This document shows positions 8,084-15,726 of a stretch of 64,000 bases of DNA, one piece after another. Both the position numbers and the translations under genes were made by a program. The stretch's first letter is position 1. Every line of letters begins with the position of its first letter. The stretch comes from JBGSUZ01 sp963677505 (GTDB taxonomy: Bacteria > Bacillota > Clostridia > Peptostreptococcales > Acidaminobacteraceae), in NCBI GenBank assembly GCA_963677505.2, contig CAXXWB010000037.1:62001-126000 (forward strand), in the 5' to 3' direction. The notes beneath the pieces were generated by a model. That model did not search any database. It was given only the letters and a program-made list of their open reading frames with translations, and was not told the DNA's origin.

Positions 8084-10006
8084 ATGTCACAAATTCAAAT
8101 CGCATTGAAAGATGGTTCACAAAGAGATTTAGAGCAAGGTGCAACTGTGATGGATTTAGCAAAATCTATCAGTGGTAGATTAGCAAAAGAAGCCTTAGTT
8201 GCAGAAGTTAATGGCAAAGTAGTCGATATGTCCCAAGTTCTCAATCAAGGAGATCAAGTTAATATATTCAAATTTGAAGACGAAGCTGGAGAGCACGCTT
8301 TCAGACATACTTCTGCCCATATTTTAGCACAAGCAGTAAAAAGATTATTCCCAGGAACAATGCTGGCAATTGGACCTGCAATTGACAACGGATTCTACTA
8401 CGATTTTGATTCAGAACATGTCTTTACTGAAGAAGATTTTTCGAAAATTGAAGCAGAAATGAAGAAAATTGTCAAAGAAGATTTAGCGCTTGAAAGATTC
8501 CAATTGCCAAGAAACGAAGCTTTAGAATTTGTTAAAAAAATAGGTGAAGATTATAAAGTTGAGCTTATCAATGACCTTCCAGAAGATGAAATCATTTCTT
8601 TCTATAAACAAGGTGAATTTACAGACCTTTGCGCAGGTAGTCACTTACCAAGCACTGGACATGTTAAAGCCATGAAAATATTAAGTGTTGCTGGTGCTTA
8701 CTGGAGAGGCGATTCAAGCCGCAAAATGCTTCAGAGAATTTATGCGACATCTTTTGCGAAAGCCAGTGAACTTGAAGCTTACCTCGTTAGACTTGAAGAA
8801 GCGAAGAAAAGAGACCATAGAAAACTCGGCAAAGAGCTACAACTCTTCGCTATGATGGAAGAAGGCCCAGGCTTCCCATTCTTCCTGCCAAAAGGTATGG
8901 AGCTTAAAAACAAACTCCTTGAATACTGGAGAGAAGTTCATAAAAAAGCGGAATACGTTGAAATTGAAACACCGTTGATTTTAAACAAAGAGCTTTGGCT
9001 TAGATCAGGACACTGGGATCATTACAAAGACAACATGTATACTGTCCAAATCGATGAAGAAGATTTTGCGATTAAACCAATGAACTGCCCAGGTAGCATG
9101 TTGGTTTATAAAACTGACATGCATTCATACAAAGATTTCCCACTTAGAATGGCAGAAATCGGTAGAGTGCACAGACATGAGCTTTCAGGCGCTCTTCACG
9201 GGTTAATGAGAGTTAGAGCCTTCAGCCAAGATGATGCTCATATCTTCATGCTCCCTGAGCAAATTAAAGATGAAATCATCAATGTTATTTCTTTAATCAA
9301 TGAAATTTATACAACTTTCGGTTTTAAATATCATGTAGAATTATCTACACGCCCAGAAAATTCAATGGGTACAGATGAAGAGTGGACACTTGCAGAAACC
9401 TCTTTGAAAGGTGCTCTTGAAGAAATTGGCTTGCCATATAAAGTTAATCCTGGAGATGGCGCTTTCTATGGTCCTAAAATTGATTTCCATCTTGAAGACT
9501 GTATCGGCAGAACATGGCAGTGCGGCACAATTCAGTTAGACATGCAAATGCCTCAGCGCTTTGACCTTAACTACATCGGTAAAGATGGGGAAAAACATAG
9601 ACCTGTTATGATTCACCGTGTTGCCTTTGGCTCTATCGAAAGATTTATTGGCATTTTGATTGAGCACTTTGCAGGTAAATTCCCAACATGGTTAGCCCCT
9701 GTTCAAGTCAAAATTCTTCCAATTGCCGATCGTCATGCTGAATACGGCTTGAAAGTAAAAGCTGAGCTTGAAGCCCTTGGCCTCAGAGTTGAAATCGATG
9801 AGAGAAGCGAAAAAATTGGTTACAAAATTCGCGAGGCTCAAATGGAAAAAGTGCCTTATATGTTGATTGTGGGCGAAAAAGAGATTGAAGAAAACCAATT
9901 GTCAGTCCGTTCAAGAGATAGAGGCGAGCTTGGAAGCCAATCTTTAGAAGCTTTTGTCGAAACAATTAAAGAAGAAATTAAGACAAAATCGATTCTCAAT
10001 CAATAA
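8084..10006 (+). CDS. thrS: threonyl-tRNA synthetase
   Basis: A 640-residue class II synthetase that charges tRNA-Thr. In order it has an N-terminal TGS domain (residues 1-62), the editing domain with HTSAH and the CAGSH motif, the catalytic core with zinc-ligand segment MNCPGSM and GALHGLMRVRAFSQDDAHIF, and an anticodon-binding C-terminal domain. The ATG follows GAGGAGG. Expression is set by the T-box leader directly upstream. Confidence 0.98.
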   Translation: MSQIQIALKDGSQRDLEQGATVMDLAKSISGRLAKEALVAEVNGKVVDMSQVLNQGDQVNIFKFEDEAGEHAFRHTSAHILAQAVKRLFPGTMLAIGPAIDNGFYYDFDSEHVFTEEDFSKIEAEMKKIVKEDLALERFQLPRNEALEFVKKIGEDYKVELINDLPEDEIISFYKQGEFTDLCAGSHLPSTGHVKAMKILSVAGAYWRGDSSRKMLQRIYATSFAKASELEAYLVRLEEAKKRDHRKLGKELQLFAMMEEGPGFPFFLPKGMELKNKLLEYWREVHKKAEYVEIETPLILNKELWLRSGHWDHYKDNMYTVQIDEEDFAIKPMNCPGSMLVYKTDMHSYKDFPLRMAEIGRVHRHELSGALHGLMRVRAFSQDDAHIFMLPEQIKDEIINVISLINEIYTTFGFKYHVELSTRPENSMGTDEEWTLAETSLKGALEEIGLPYKVNPGDGAFYGPKIDFHLEDCIGRTWQCGTIQLDMQMPQRFDLNYIGKDGEKHRPVMIHRVAFGSIERFIGILIEHFAGKFPTWLAPVQVKILPIADRHAEYGLKVKAELEALGLRVEIDERSEKIGYKIREAQMEKVPYMLIVGEKEIEENQLSVRSRDRGELGSQSLEAFVETIKEEIKTKSILNQ

Positions 10007-10020
10007 AGTGTAATAAAGGC

Positions 10021-10049
10021 TTGACTGATAATGTTAGAAGTGATATTAT
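10021..10049 (+). promoter_or_regulatory. promoter of the infC-rpmI-rplT operon
   Basis: TTGACT at 10021-10026, a 17-base spacer and TATTAT at 10044-10049. It lies just after thrS and starts a leader of about 200 bases. Confidence 0.75.
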
Positions 10050-10055
10050 ATCTAA

Positions 10056-10263
10056 TGTTGACATGATCAACCAATCAAATGAAGTAGAAGCTCGCTTCTC
10101 ACCCTGTTGCCTGTATGCACACTGGGTCAATACGAATGAACAATGGTCATAATCTGACTGTGTAATTTCTATTGTTGAGTTTAAGCGGGCTTGTAAGAGC
10201 CCGCTTTTTATATTTTATAACAAGAGTAAGTTAATAAACTCTTTATAACTGGAGGTGTAAGTT
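10056..10263 (+). promoter_or_regulatory. leader of the infC operon, probable L20-type autoregulatory attenuator
   Basis: Between the promoter and infC there is a structured leader of about 200 bases with local pairings (GAAGC/GCTTC at 10088-10105, CCCTG and CAGTGTGC-type segments at 10111-10135) and a strong terminator at 10184-10211 before the coding region. In Bacillus subtilis, L20 represses this operon through a terminator-containing leader, and the position and layout here fit that model. The homology of the leader fold itself is inferred, not demonstrated. Confidence 0.6.
10184..10211 (+). terminator. terminator in the infC leader (attenuator)
   Basis: AGCGGGCT at 10184-10191 pairs with AGCCCGCT at 10198-10205 and is followed by TTTTTATATTTT. 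It lies inside the leader, upstream of infC. Confidence 0.85.
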
Positions 10264-10770
10264 ATTAAAAAGACAGAAATCAATGAAATGATTAGAGACC
10301 GTGAGGTTCGTTTAATCGATGATGAAAATCAGCAACTAGGTGTAGTATCCATTACTGAAGCGATGGAAATGGCTACTGAAAAGAAACTTGACCTTGTGAA
10401 AATTTCACCTCAAGCTGTTCCGCCTGTATGCAAAATCATGGACTATGGTAAGCATAAGTATGAGATGGCTAAAAAAGAAAAAGAAGCTAGAAAAAAACAA
10501 AAGGTTATTGATATTAAAGAGGTTCGTTTGAGCCTTAATATTGAAGCTCATGATCTTGAAACTAAAGCCAACAATGCCAAGAAATTCTTGGAAAATGGGG
10601 ATAAAGTAAAGGTTGCTCTCAAGTTCAAAGGTAGAGAACTTGGTCATACCGCACTAGGAGAAGAAGTCATTAATCGTTTTGCAGAAACACTTGCTGATTA
10701 TGGCGTCATGGAAAAGAGACCTATGTTGGAAGGCCGTAACATGATCGTCTTCTTTAATCCGAAAAAATAA
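10264..10770 (+). CDS. infC: translation initiation factor IF-3
   Basis: IF-3 binds the 30S subunit and checks start-codon pairing. The canonical N-terminus (INE-IR-REVRLID) is present only if translation begins at ATT (10264), giving KKTEINEMIRDREVRLID after the first residue; GGAGGTG at 10251-10257 is six bases upstream of this ATT. The ATG at 10288 lies inside the conserved motif and has no ribosome site. A rare ATT start is known for infC in other bacteria and allows IF-3 to repress itself. The protein is then 168 residues. rpmI and rplT follow. Confidence 0.93.
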   Translation: MKKTEINEMIRDREVRLIDDENQQLGVVSITEAMEMATEKKLDLVKISPQAVPPVCKIMDYGKHKYEMAKKEKEARKKQKVIDIKEVRLSLNIEAHDLETKANNAKKFLENGDKVKVALKFKGRELGHTALGEEVINRFAETLADYGVMEKRPMLEGRNMIVFFNPKK

Positions 10771-10796
10771 ATGCATACCGAAGGGAGGAAATTGCG

Positions 10797-10994
10797 ATGC
10801 CTAAAATGAAAACACACAGAGGGTTAGCAAAAAGAGTTAAAGTTACAGGTACTGGGGAATTTAAAAGACATAGTTCTTTCACAAGCCATATCTTAACTAA
10901 AAAAACACCTAAGAGAAAAAGAAATCTTAGAAAAGCATCATTAGTATCTAAAAGCGACATGAAAAGAATCAGAACATTAATGCCGTACGCATAA
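10797..10994 (+). CDS. rpmI: 50S ribosomal protein L35
   Basis: A 65-residue, very basic protein with the family sequence MPKMKTHRGLAKRVKVTGTG and the later HILTKKTPKRKRNLRK. It is the middle gene of infC-rpmI-rplT and starts 26 bases after infC behind GGGAGG. Confidence 0.97.
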   Translation: MPKMKTHRGLAKRVKVTGTGEFKRHSSFTSHILTKKTPKRKRNLRKASLVSKSDMKRIRTLMPYA

Positions 10995-11026
10995 GATAGA
11001 ATTTGTGAAGAAGGAGGTATAATACC

Positions 11027-11386
11027 ATGGCTAGAGTAAAAAGAGCGGTAAACGCTAAGAAAAAACATAAAAAAGTTTTGAAATTATCTAAAGGTTTCTA
11101 CGGTTCAAAAAGCAAAATTTTCAAATGTGCTAACCCAGCTGTAATGAGATCTTTAAGATCTGCATACATTGGTAGAAAACTCAAGAAAAGAGATTTCAGA
11201 ACACTTTGGATTGCTCGTATCAATGCTGGTACAAGAATGAACGGCATGAGCTACAGCAAATTCATGAACGGTCTTAAAAAATCTGGTATCAACATCAACA
11301 GAAAAATGCTTTCTGAAATGGCGATCCACGATCCAGCAGGCTTCACTAGACTTGTTGAAGCAGCTAAAGCTGGCCTTAACGCATAG
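11027..11386 (+). CDS. rplT: 50S ribosomal protein L20
   Basis: A 119-residue basic protein with the typical start MARVKRAVNAKKKHKKVLK and the GTRMNGMSYSKFMNGL segment. Besides its ribosomal assembly role, L20 is the known repressor of this operon in Bacillus. Its ribosome site is AAGGAGG. It is the last gene of the operon and is followed by a terminator. Confidence 0.98.
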   Translation: MARVKRAVNAKKKHKKVLKLSKGFYGSKSKIFKCANPAVMRSLRSAYIGRKLKKRDFRTLWIARINAGTRMNGMSYSKFMNGLKKSGININRKMLSEMAIHDPAGFTRLVEAAKAGLNA

Positions 11387-11414
11387 TTCATACTGCCTGA
11401 AAAGGCTCTATAAT

Positions 11415-11448
11415 AAAACCACTGCGCTGTAGTGGTTTTATTTTTTTA
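11415..11448 (+). terminator. terminator of the infC operon
   Basis: AAAACCACT pairs with AGTGGTTTT around GCGCTGT, followed by ATTTTTTT. Confidence 0.9.
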
Positions 11449-11531
11449 GAAAAATCAACACTAGTAACTACATAGATCAAGTAGTAGAATGGATACAAGT
11501 TTAAATATACGAAAACAGAGGTGACAGAATT

Positions 11532-12881
11532 ATGGAATTAAGTTCAGGGCCAAAAAAGCAGCTACATCCTGCTCAGGTTTTAGTGCTTGGCTTTGCTGCG
11601 GTCATCTTGACAGGTGCGATACTATTGAATATGCCCTTTTCATCATTAGATGGAAAAAGTGTAGGCTTTGTAAATGCCTTATTTACATCAACATCAGCAA
11701 CGTGTGTAACCGGCTTGGTCGTTGTGGATACAGGTACTCATTGGACCATGTTTGGGAAGATTGTTATTATGCTACTGATACAAGTAGGTGGGCTAGGTTT
11801 TATGACTATGGCTACACTCATATCTATTGTTATGGGAAGAAAAATTTCATTAAAATCAAGAATGGTTATTCAAGAGGCATTTAATCAATCTACTGTAGCT
11901 GGTGCTGTCAGGCTGGTACAATATGTGTTGATTGTGACTTTTACAATAGAGGGTATTGCAGCGCTACTTTTGATGACTCGCTTTATTCCCATATACGGGT
12001 GGAAAACAGGCATTTTCTTTGGTATTTTCCACTCTGTTTCTGGATTTTGTAATGCAGGTTTTGACCTTATTGGTGGTTATAGAAATATGATGCCTTTTAC
12101 AACTGATATTGTCATTAACTTTACCCTTATGGGATTGATTATAATTGGTGGATTAGGATTTAGTGTTATTACGGAATTAATGGCACTTAAAAAGTTTTCT
12201 AAACTTTCGTTACATTCAAAAGTGGTTCTATCGGTAACAGGTATGTTAATTGTTGGAGGAACCTTATTGATTTTACTCTTTGAGTATGCAAACCCAGGTA
12301 CTTTAGGGGGGTTGACTTGGCCACAAAAAATAATGGCTGCTCTATTTCAATCTGTAACGCCGAGAACAGCAGGGTTTAACACATTGGATTTATCAAAATA
12401 TACAATGAGTACTCAATTGGTGACCATCATTCTCATGTTTATTGGTGGGTCTCCTGGTGCAACCGCAGGTGGTATAAAAACGACCACATTTGGACTCATC
12501 ATCGCTCAGGTTATTTCAGTCATCATTGGTAAAGACGATGTAGAACTTTTTAGAAGACGCATTGCACCTGAAGCAATTAATAAAGCGTTAGCAATTTTTA
12601 GTCTTGCCCTATCACTTGTTCTTGCAGTCGCAATGTTCTTGTCTTTTACAGATCCAGGGCACAGTTTTATGGATTTGATTTTTGAAACCGTATCTGCATT
12701 TGCAACGGTGGGACTTTCGTTAAACGTGACACCTACACTTTCTATACCAGGAAGACTCATTATATCCCTGACTATGTTTGTAGGCAGACTGGGACCATTG
12801 ACTATGGTTATTGCAATAGCTAGCCGTCAGGCGAAGAAAACCAATAAAAAGTATCCTGAAGGTAAGATTTTGGTAGGCTAA
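11532..12881 (+). CDS. ktrB: Ktr/Trk-type potassium transporter, membrane subunit
   Basis: A 449-residue integral membrane protein of the KtrB/TrkH family that takes up potassium, usually sodium-coupled. Four pore-loop repeats are visible, including TSATCVTGL, SGFCNAGFD, TPRTAGFNTLD and SAFATVGLS; the conserved gating-loop segment SPGATAGGIKTTT is present. GAGGTGA precedes the ATG. The regulatory partner ktrA follows after 17 bases, so the pair should form one complex. Confidence 0.95.
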   Translation: MELSSGPKKQLHPAQVLVLGFAAVILTGAILLNMPFSSLDGKSVGFVNALFTSTSATCVTGLVVVDTGTHWTMFGKIVIMLLIQVGGLGFMTMATLISIVMGRKISLKSRMVIQEAFNQSTVAGAVRLVQYVLIVTFTIEGIAALLLMTRFIPIYGWKTGIFFGIFHSVSGFCNAGFDLIGGYRNMMPFTTDIVINFTLMGLIIIGGLGFSVITELMALKKFSKLSLHSKVVLSVTGMLIVGGTLLILLFEYANPGTLGGLTWPQKIMAALFQSVTPRTAGFNTLDLSKYTMSTQLVTIILMFIGGSPGATAGGIKTTTFGLIIAQVISVIIGKDDVELFRRRIAPEAINKALAIFSLALSLVLAVAMFLSFTDPGHSFMDLIFETVSAFATVGLSLNVTPTLSIPGRLIISLTMFVGRLGPLTMVIAIASRQAKKTNKKYPEGKILVG

Positions 12882-12898
12882 TAAAGGAGCAGAGATCA

Positions 12899-13549
12899 AT
12901 GAAAAGACAATTTGTAGTTATAGGCTGTGGCCGATTTGGAACCAGTGTAGCTTTAAAACTGAATGAACTTGGCAGTGAAGTAATGGTAGTAGACAATAAC
13001 GAAGAAATTATTCAAGAGATTTCTGAATATGTCACCCATGCCGTACAAGCAGATGCAACAGATGAAAATACCATCAGATCCTTAGGTATTAGAAATTTTG
13101 ATGTTGCAGTAGTAACAATCGGATCAGATATTCAATCTTCTATTTTAATTACCTTGATGTGTAAAGAATTAGGCGTTAAGTACGTTGTAGCAAAGGCTCA
13201 AAATGAATTACATGCCAAGGTGCTATACAAAATTGGTGCAGACCGAGTTGTATTCCCTGAACGTGAAATGGGCATTAGAATTGCTAAAAACTTAGTCTAC
13301 GATAATATTTTGGATTATGTAGAATTAGATCCTCGAAATGGGATTGCAGAAATAATTGCCCCAGAAGAATGGATAGGAAGCACAATTAAAGAATTGGATA
13401 TACGGAATAAATATCACCTTAATATTCTAGGGATTAAGCATGGTGCTGATTTAGATGTTCAGTTTAATCCAGATGATGAAATCACCGAAGGCACTGTCTT
13501 GATTGTTATTGGTGGCAATACAGACATCAACAAATTAGAAAAATTATAA
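12899..13549 (+). CDS. ktrA: potassium uptake regulatory subunit (RCK domain)
   Basis: A 216-residue cytoplasmic protein with an N-terminal Rossmann RCK domain (GCGRFGTSVALKL, acidic VVDNNEE for nucleotide binding) and a C-terminal RCK_C domain. It forms a ring that gates KtrB in response to ATP/ADP; in other Firmicutes KtrA also binds cyclic di-AMP. It is adjacent to ktrB, and its last base is shared with a possible ATG of the next frame. Confidence 0.95.
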   Translation: MKRQFVVIGCGRFGTSVALKLNELGSEVMVVDNNEEIIQEISEYVTHAVQADATDENTIRSLGIRNFDVAVVTIGSDIQSSILITLMCKELGVKYVVAKAQNELHAKVLYKIGADRVVFPEREMGIRIAKNLVYDNILDYVELDPRNGIAEIIAPEEWIGSTIKELDIRNKYHLNILGIKHGADLDVQFNPDDEITEGTVLIVIGGNTDINKLEKL

Positions 13550-13563
13550 TGAGGTTTTGGCAG

Positions 13564-14355
13564 ATGAAGGTCATGGAAATCAATTCATCTAAAAATGAAC
13601 TGTTTAAAGATATATACAAGCTTAAGCAAAAGAAGTATCGGTACAGAAGCAATAGCTTTTTAATTGAGGGCATTAAGTTGGTCAAGCATGCAGCAAAGCA
13701 GTGTGAAACGATCGAATACCTCATGTTTTGCCAGACATTGATTGCACCTGAGATTATAGAAGAAATTCTAACAATTGTACCAGAGACGACAAACGTACTT
13801 TACTTACCCAAAGACCTATTTGAAGACATATCAGACACGGTTAATTCACAAGGCGTTATTGCCATTGTGCAAATACCTAAAGCTATGGAAAGTTTGAAGG
13901 CAAATGGTCTTTATATTGCACTAGATCGCATTCAGGACCCTGGCAACTTGGGAACGATTATACGAACAGCAGACGCAGCAGGATTTGACGGTCTTATTTA
14001 TAACAAAGGGACAGTTGATCCTTATGGTGAGAAGGTCCTCAGGTCTACGATGGGTTCTATTTTTTCATTGCCTCTACTGGCGGTAGAGAACTTGGCAGAG
14101 ACGTTGGCAACTGCAAAACTAAACGGTACGGCGGTATTTTGTACGTCACTAGAAGACAGCGAAGACTATTCTGAGGCTAACTATCAAGAGGGCGCCATCA
14201 TTGTCATAGGCAATGAATCTCAAGGGGTATCTGAAGAGGTGTTTGAACAGGCCAGTCAAAAAATAAAAATACCGATTTATGGACAAGCGGAAAGTCTAAA
14301 TGCCGCTATAGCCGCAGCGGTTATTATGTATGAGGCAGTAAAAGGCAGAAAGTAA
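13564..14355 (+). CDS. TrmH/SpoU family RNA 2'-O-methyltransferase
   Basis: A knotted methyltransferase that methylates ribose in rRNA or tRNA. The three SpoU motifs are clear: DRIQDPGNLGTIIRTADAAG, IVIGNESQGVSEEVF and IPIYGQAESLNAAIAAAV. The N-terminal substrate-binding domain (KKYRYRSNSFLIEGIKLVK) is typical of the YsgA/RlmB group often found next to pheS. I start it at 13564, nine bases after GAGG; an ATG overlapping the ktrA stop at 13549 has no ribosome site. The exact target nucleotide is unknown. Confidence 0.88.
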   Translation: MKVMEINSSKNELFKDIYKLKQKKYRYRSNSFLIEGIKLVKHAAKQCETIEYLMFCQTLIAPEIIEEILTIVPETTNVLYLPKDLFEDISDTVNSQGVIAIVQIPKAMESLKANGLYIALDRIQDPGNLGTIIRTADAAGFDGLIYNKGTVDPYGEKVLRSTMGSIFSLPLLAVENLAETLATAKLNGTAVFCTSLEDSEDYSEANYQEGAIIVIGNESQGVSEEVFEQASQKIKIPIYGQAESLNAAIAAAVIMYEAVKGRK

Positions 14356-14362
14356 GCAGTTC

Positions 14363-14391
14363 TTGATTGCAAGATAAGTATGTGGTATAAT
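14363..14391 (+). promoter_or_regulatory. pheST promoter
   Basis: TTGATT at 14363-14368, a 17-base spacer and a perfect TATAAT at 14386-14391, immediately before the T-box leader. Confidence 0.8.
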
Positions 14392-14397
14392 CAAATG

Positions 14398-14648
14398 AAA
14401 ATTTGTGGCTGATGATCAGCTTTAAAGACGATGATGAAGAGAGTAATTTTGAGATCCTTTTAGAGAGAGAACGGTTGGTGGAAGTTCTCACGATCAATAT
14501 AAACGAAGTTCACTTCTGAGTTTTTTTCGTGAAATTAGAGTAGCGAAAAACGGTTGCCCTCGTTATTGGGCTTAGAGTGCTCTTAAGAGTATTTGGGTGG
14601 TACCGCGGAGTTATAGCCTTCGTCCCTTGTGGATGGAGGTTTTTTTGT
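14398..14648 (+). promoter_or_regulatory. T-box leader (phenylalanine) of pheST
   Basis: The T-box sequence GGGTGGTACCGCGG is at 14595-14608. The terminator follows, with CCTTCGTCC (from 14617) pairing with GGATGGAGG before a T-run ending at about 14648. The specifier is TTC at 14509-14511, in a GAAGTTCAC context, matching phenylalanine. The acceptor-binding bulge TGGT fits a tRNA ending ACCA, as expected for tRNA-Phe, which is not encoded in this window. Confidence 0.95.
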
Positions 14649-14687
14649 TTTTAAAAAAGGAAGTTTAAGTGAAGAAAGGGGATTGTT

Positions 14688-15707
14688 ATGAAAGCAAAAT
14701 TAGCTGAAATTTTGGAAGCAGCAAAAATTGACATTACAAATGCCAATAATCTTAATGCTTTAGAAGAAGTTCGTGTAAAGTATACTGGAAAAAAAGGGGA
14801 GCTTACAAGCATACTGAAAAGTATGGGTGGCTTGTCTCCAGAAGAAAGACCTGCCATGGGTAAAGTGGTCAATGATGTAAGAGAAGCGATTGAAACCTTA
14901 TTGGAGGGTTCTAAAGAAACCCTTAAAAAGGAAGCCATTAAGCAACAGTTAATGAGCGAAACCATTGACGTGACCATGCCTGCTAAAGAACAGATTTATG
15001 GCGATCGGCACCCCCTAACAAAAGTCTTGGACGAAATCAAAGAAGTCTTCATCGGACTAGGTTTCTGCATTGCTGAAGGACCTGAGGTGGAAACGGTTTA
15101 TCATAATTTTGATGCGCTAAACTCGCCAATAGATCACCCGTCAAGAAGCATGTCTGACACCTTCTATATCAACGAGGACATTTTGCTTAGAACTCAAACT
15201 TCTCCAGTTCAAATTAGAACCATGAAAGCTTCTGAACCACCCATCAAAGTTATTTCTCCAGGAAGATGTTTCCGTTTTGACGAACTAGATGCAACCCATT
15301 CACCAATGTTCCATCAAGTGGAAGGTTTAGTCATTGATAAGGACATTACCATGGCAGACTTAAAAGGAACCTTGGATCTATTAGCGAGAAAACTCTTTGG
15401 TGAAAATACAAAAACCAAGTTCAGACCTCACTACTTCCCATTTACTGAGCCAAGCGCAGAAGTAGACGTGACTTGTTTCAAATGCGGTGGAGAAGGCTGT
15501 AAAGTTTGTAAAGGCAGTGGTTGGATAGAAATTTTAGGTTGCGGCATGGTACATCCTAACGTCCTTCGTGAGTGCGGAATTGACCCAGAAGTCTATTCGG
15601 GATTTGCGTTTGGTATGGGACTTGACCGTATTACAATGCTAAAACTTGAAATTGACGATATTCGTTTGCTATTTGAAAACGATATGCGTTTCATCAACCA
15701 ATTCTAG
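14688..15707 (+). CDS. pheS: phenylalanyl-tRNA synthetase alpha subunit
   Basis: The 339-residue catalytic subunit of the alpha2-beta2 class II enzyme. It has an N-terminal coiled-coil tRNA-binding arm (residues 1-85), motif 2 (SPGRCFRFDELDATHSPMFHQVEGLVID) and motif 3 (GFAFGMGLDRITMLK). A Cys-rich segment (CFKCGGEGCKVCKGSG) is common in the bacterial family. The stop is followed closely by pheT. Confidence 0.98.
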   Translation: MKAKLAEILEAAKIDITNANNLNALEEVRVKYTGKKGELTSILKSMGGLSPEERPAMGKVVNDVREAIETLLEGSKETLKKEAIKQQLMSETIDVTMPAKEQIYGDRHPLTKVLDEIKEVFIGLGFCIAEGPEVETVYHNFDALNSPIDHPSRSMSDTFYINEDILLRTQTSPVQIRTMKASEPPIKVISPGRCFRFDELDATHSPMFHQVEGLVIDKDITMADLKGTLDLLARKLFGENTKTKFRPHYFPFTEPSAEVDVTCFKCGGEGCKVCKGSGWIEILGCGMVHPNVLRECGIDPEVYSGFAFGMGLDRITMLKLEIDDIRLLFENDMRFINQF

Positions 15708-15726
15708 TGAGGACGGAGGATTAATT

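Noticed and set aside
11449..11531. Cyclic di-AMP riboswitch before ktrB, as in Bacillus
   Set aside because: The gap of about 80 bases is too short, and none of the conserved motifs is present.
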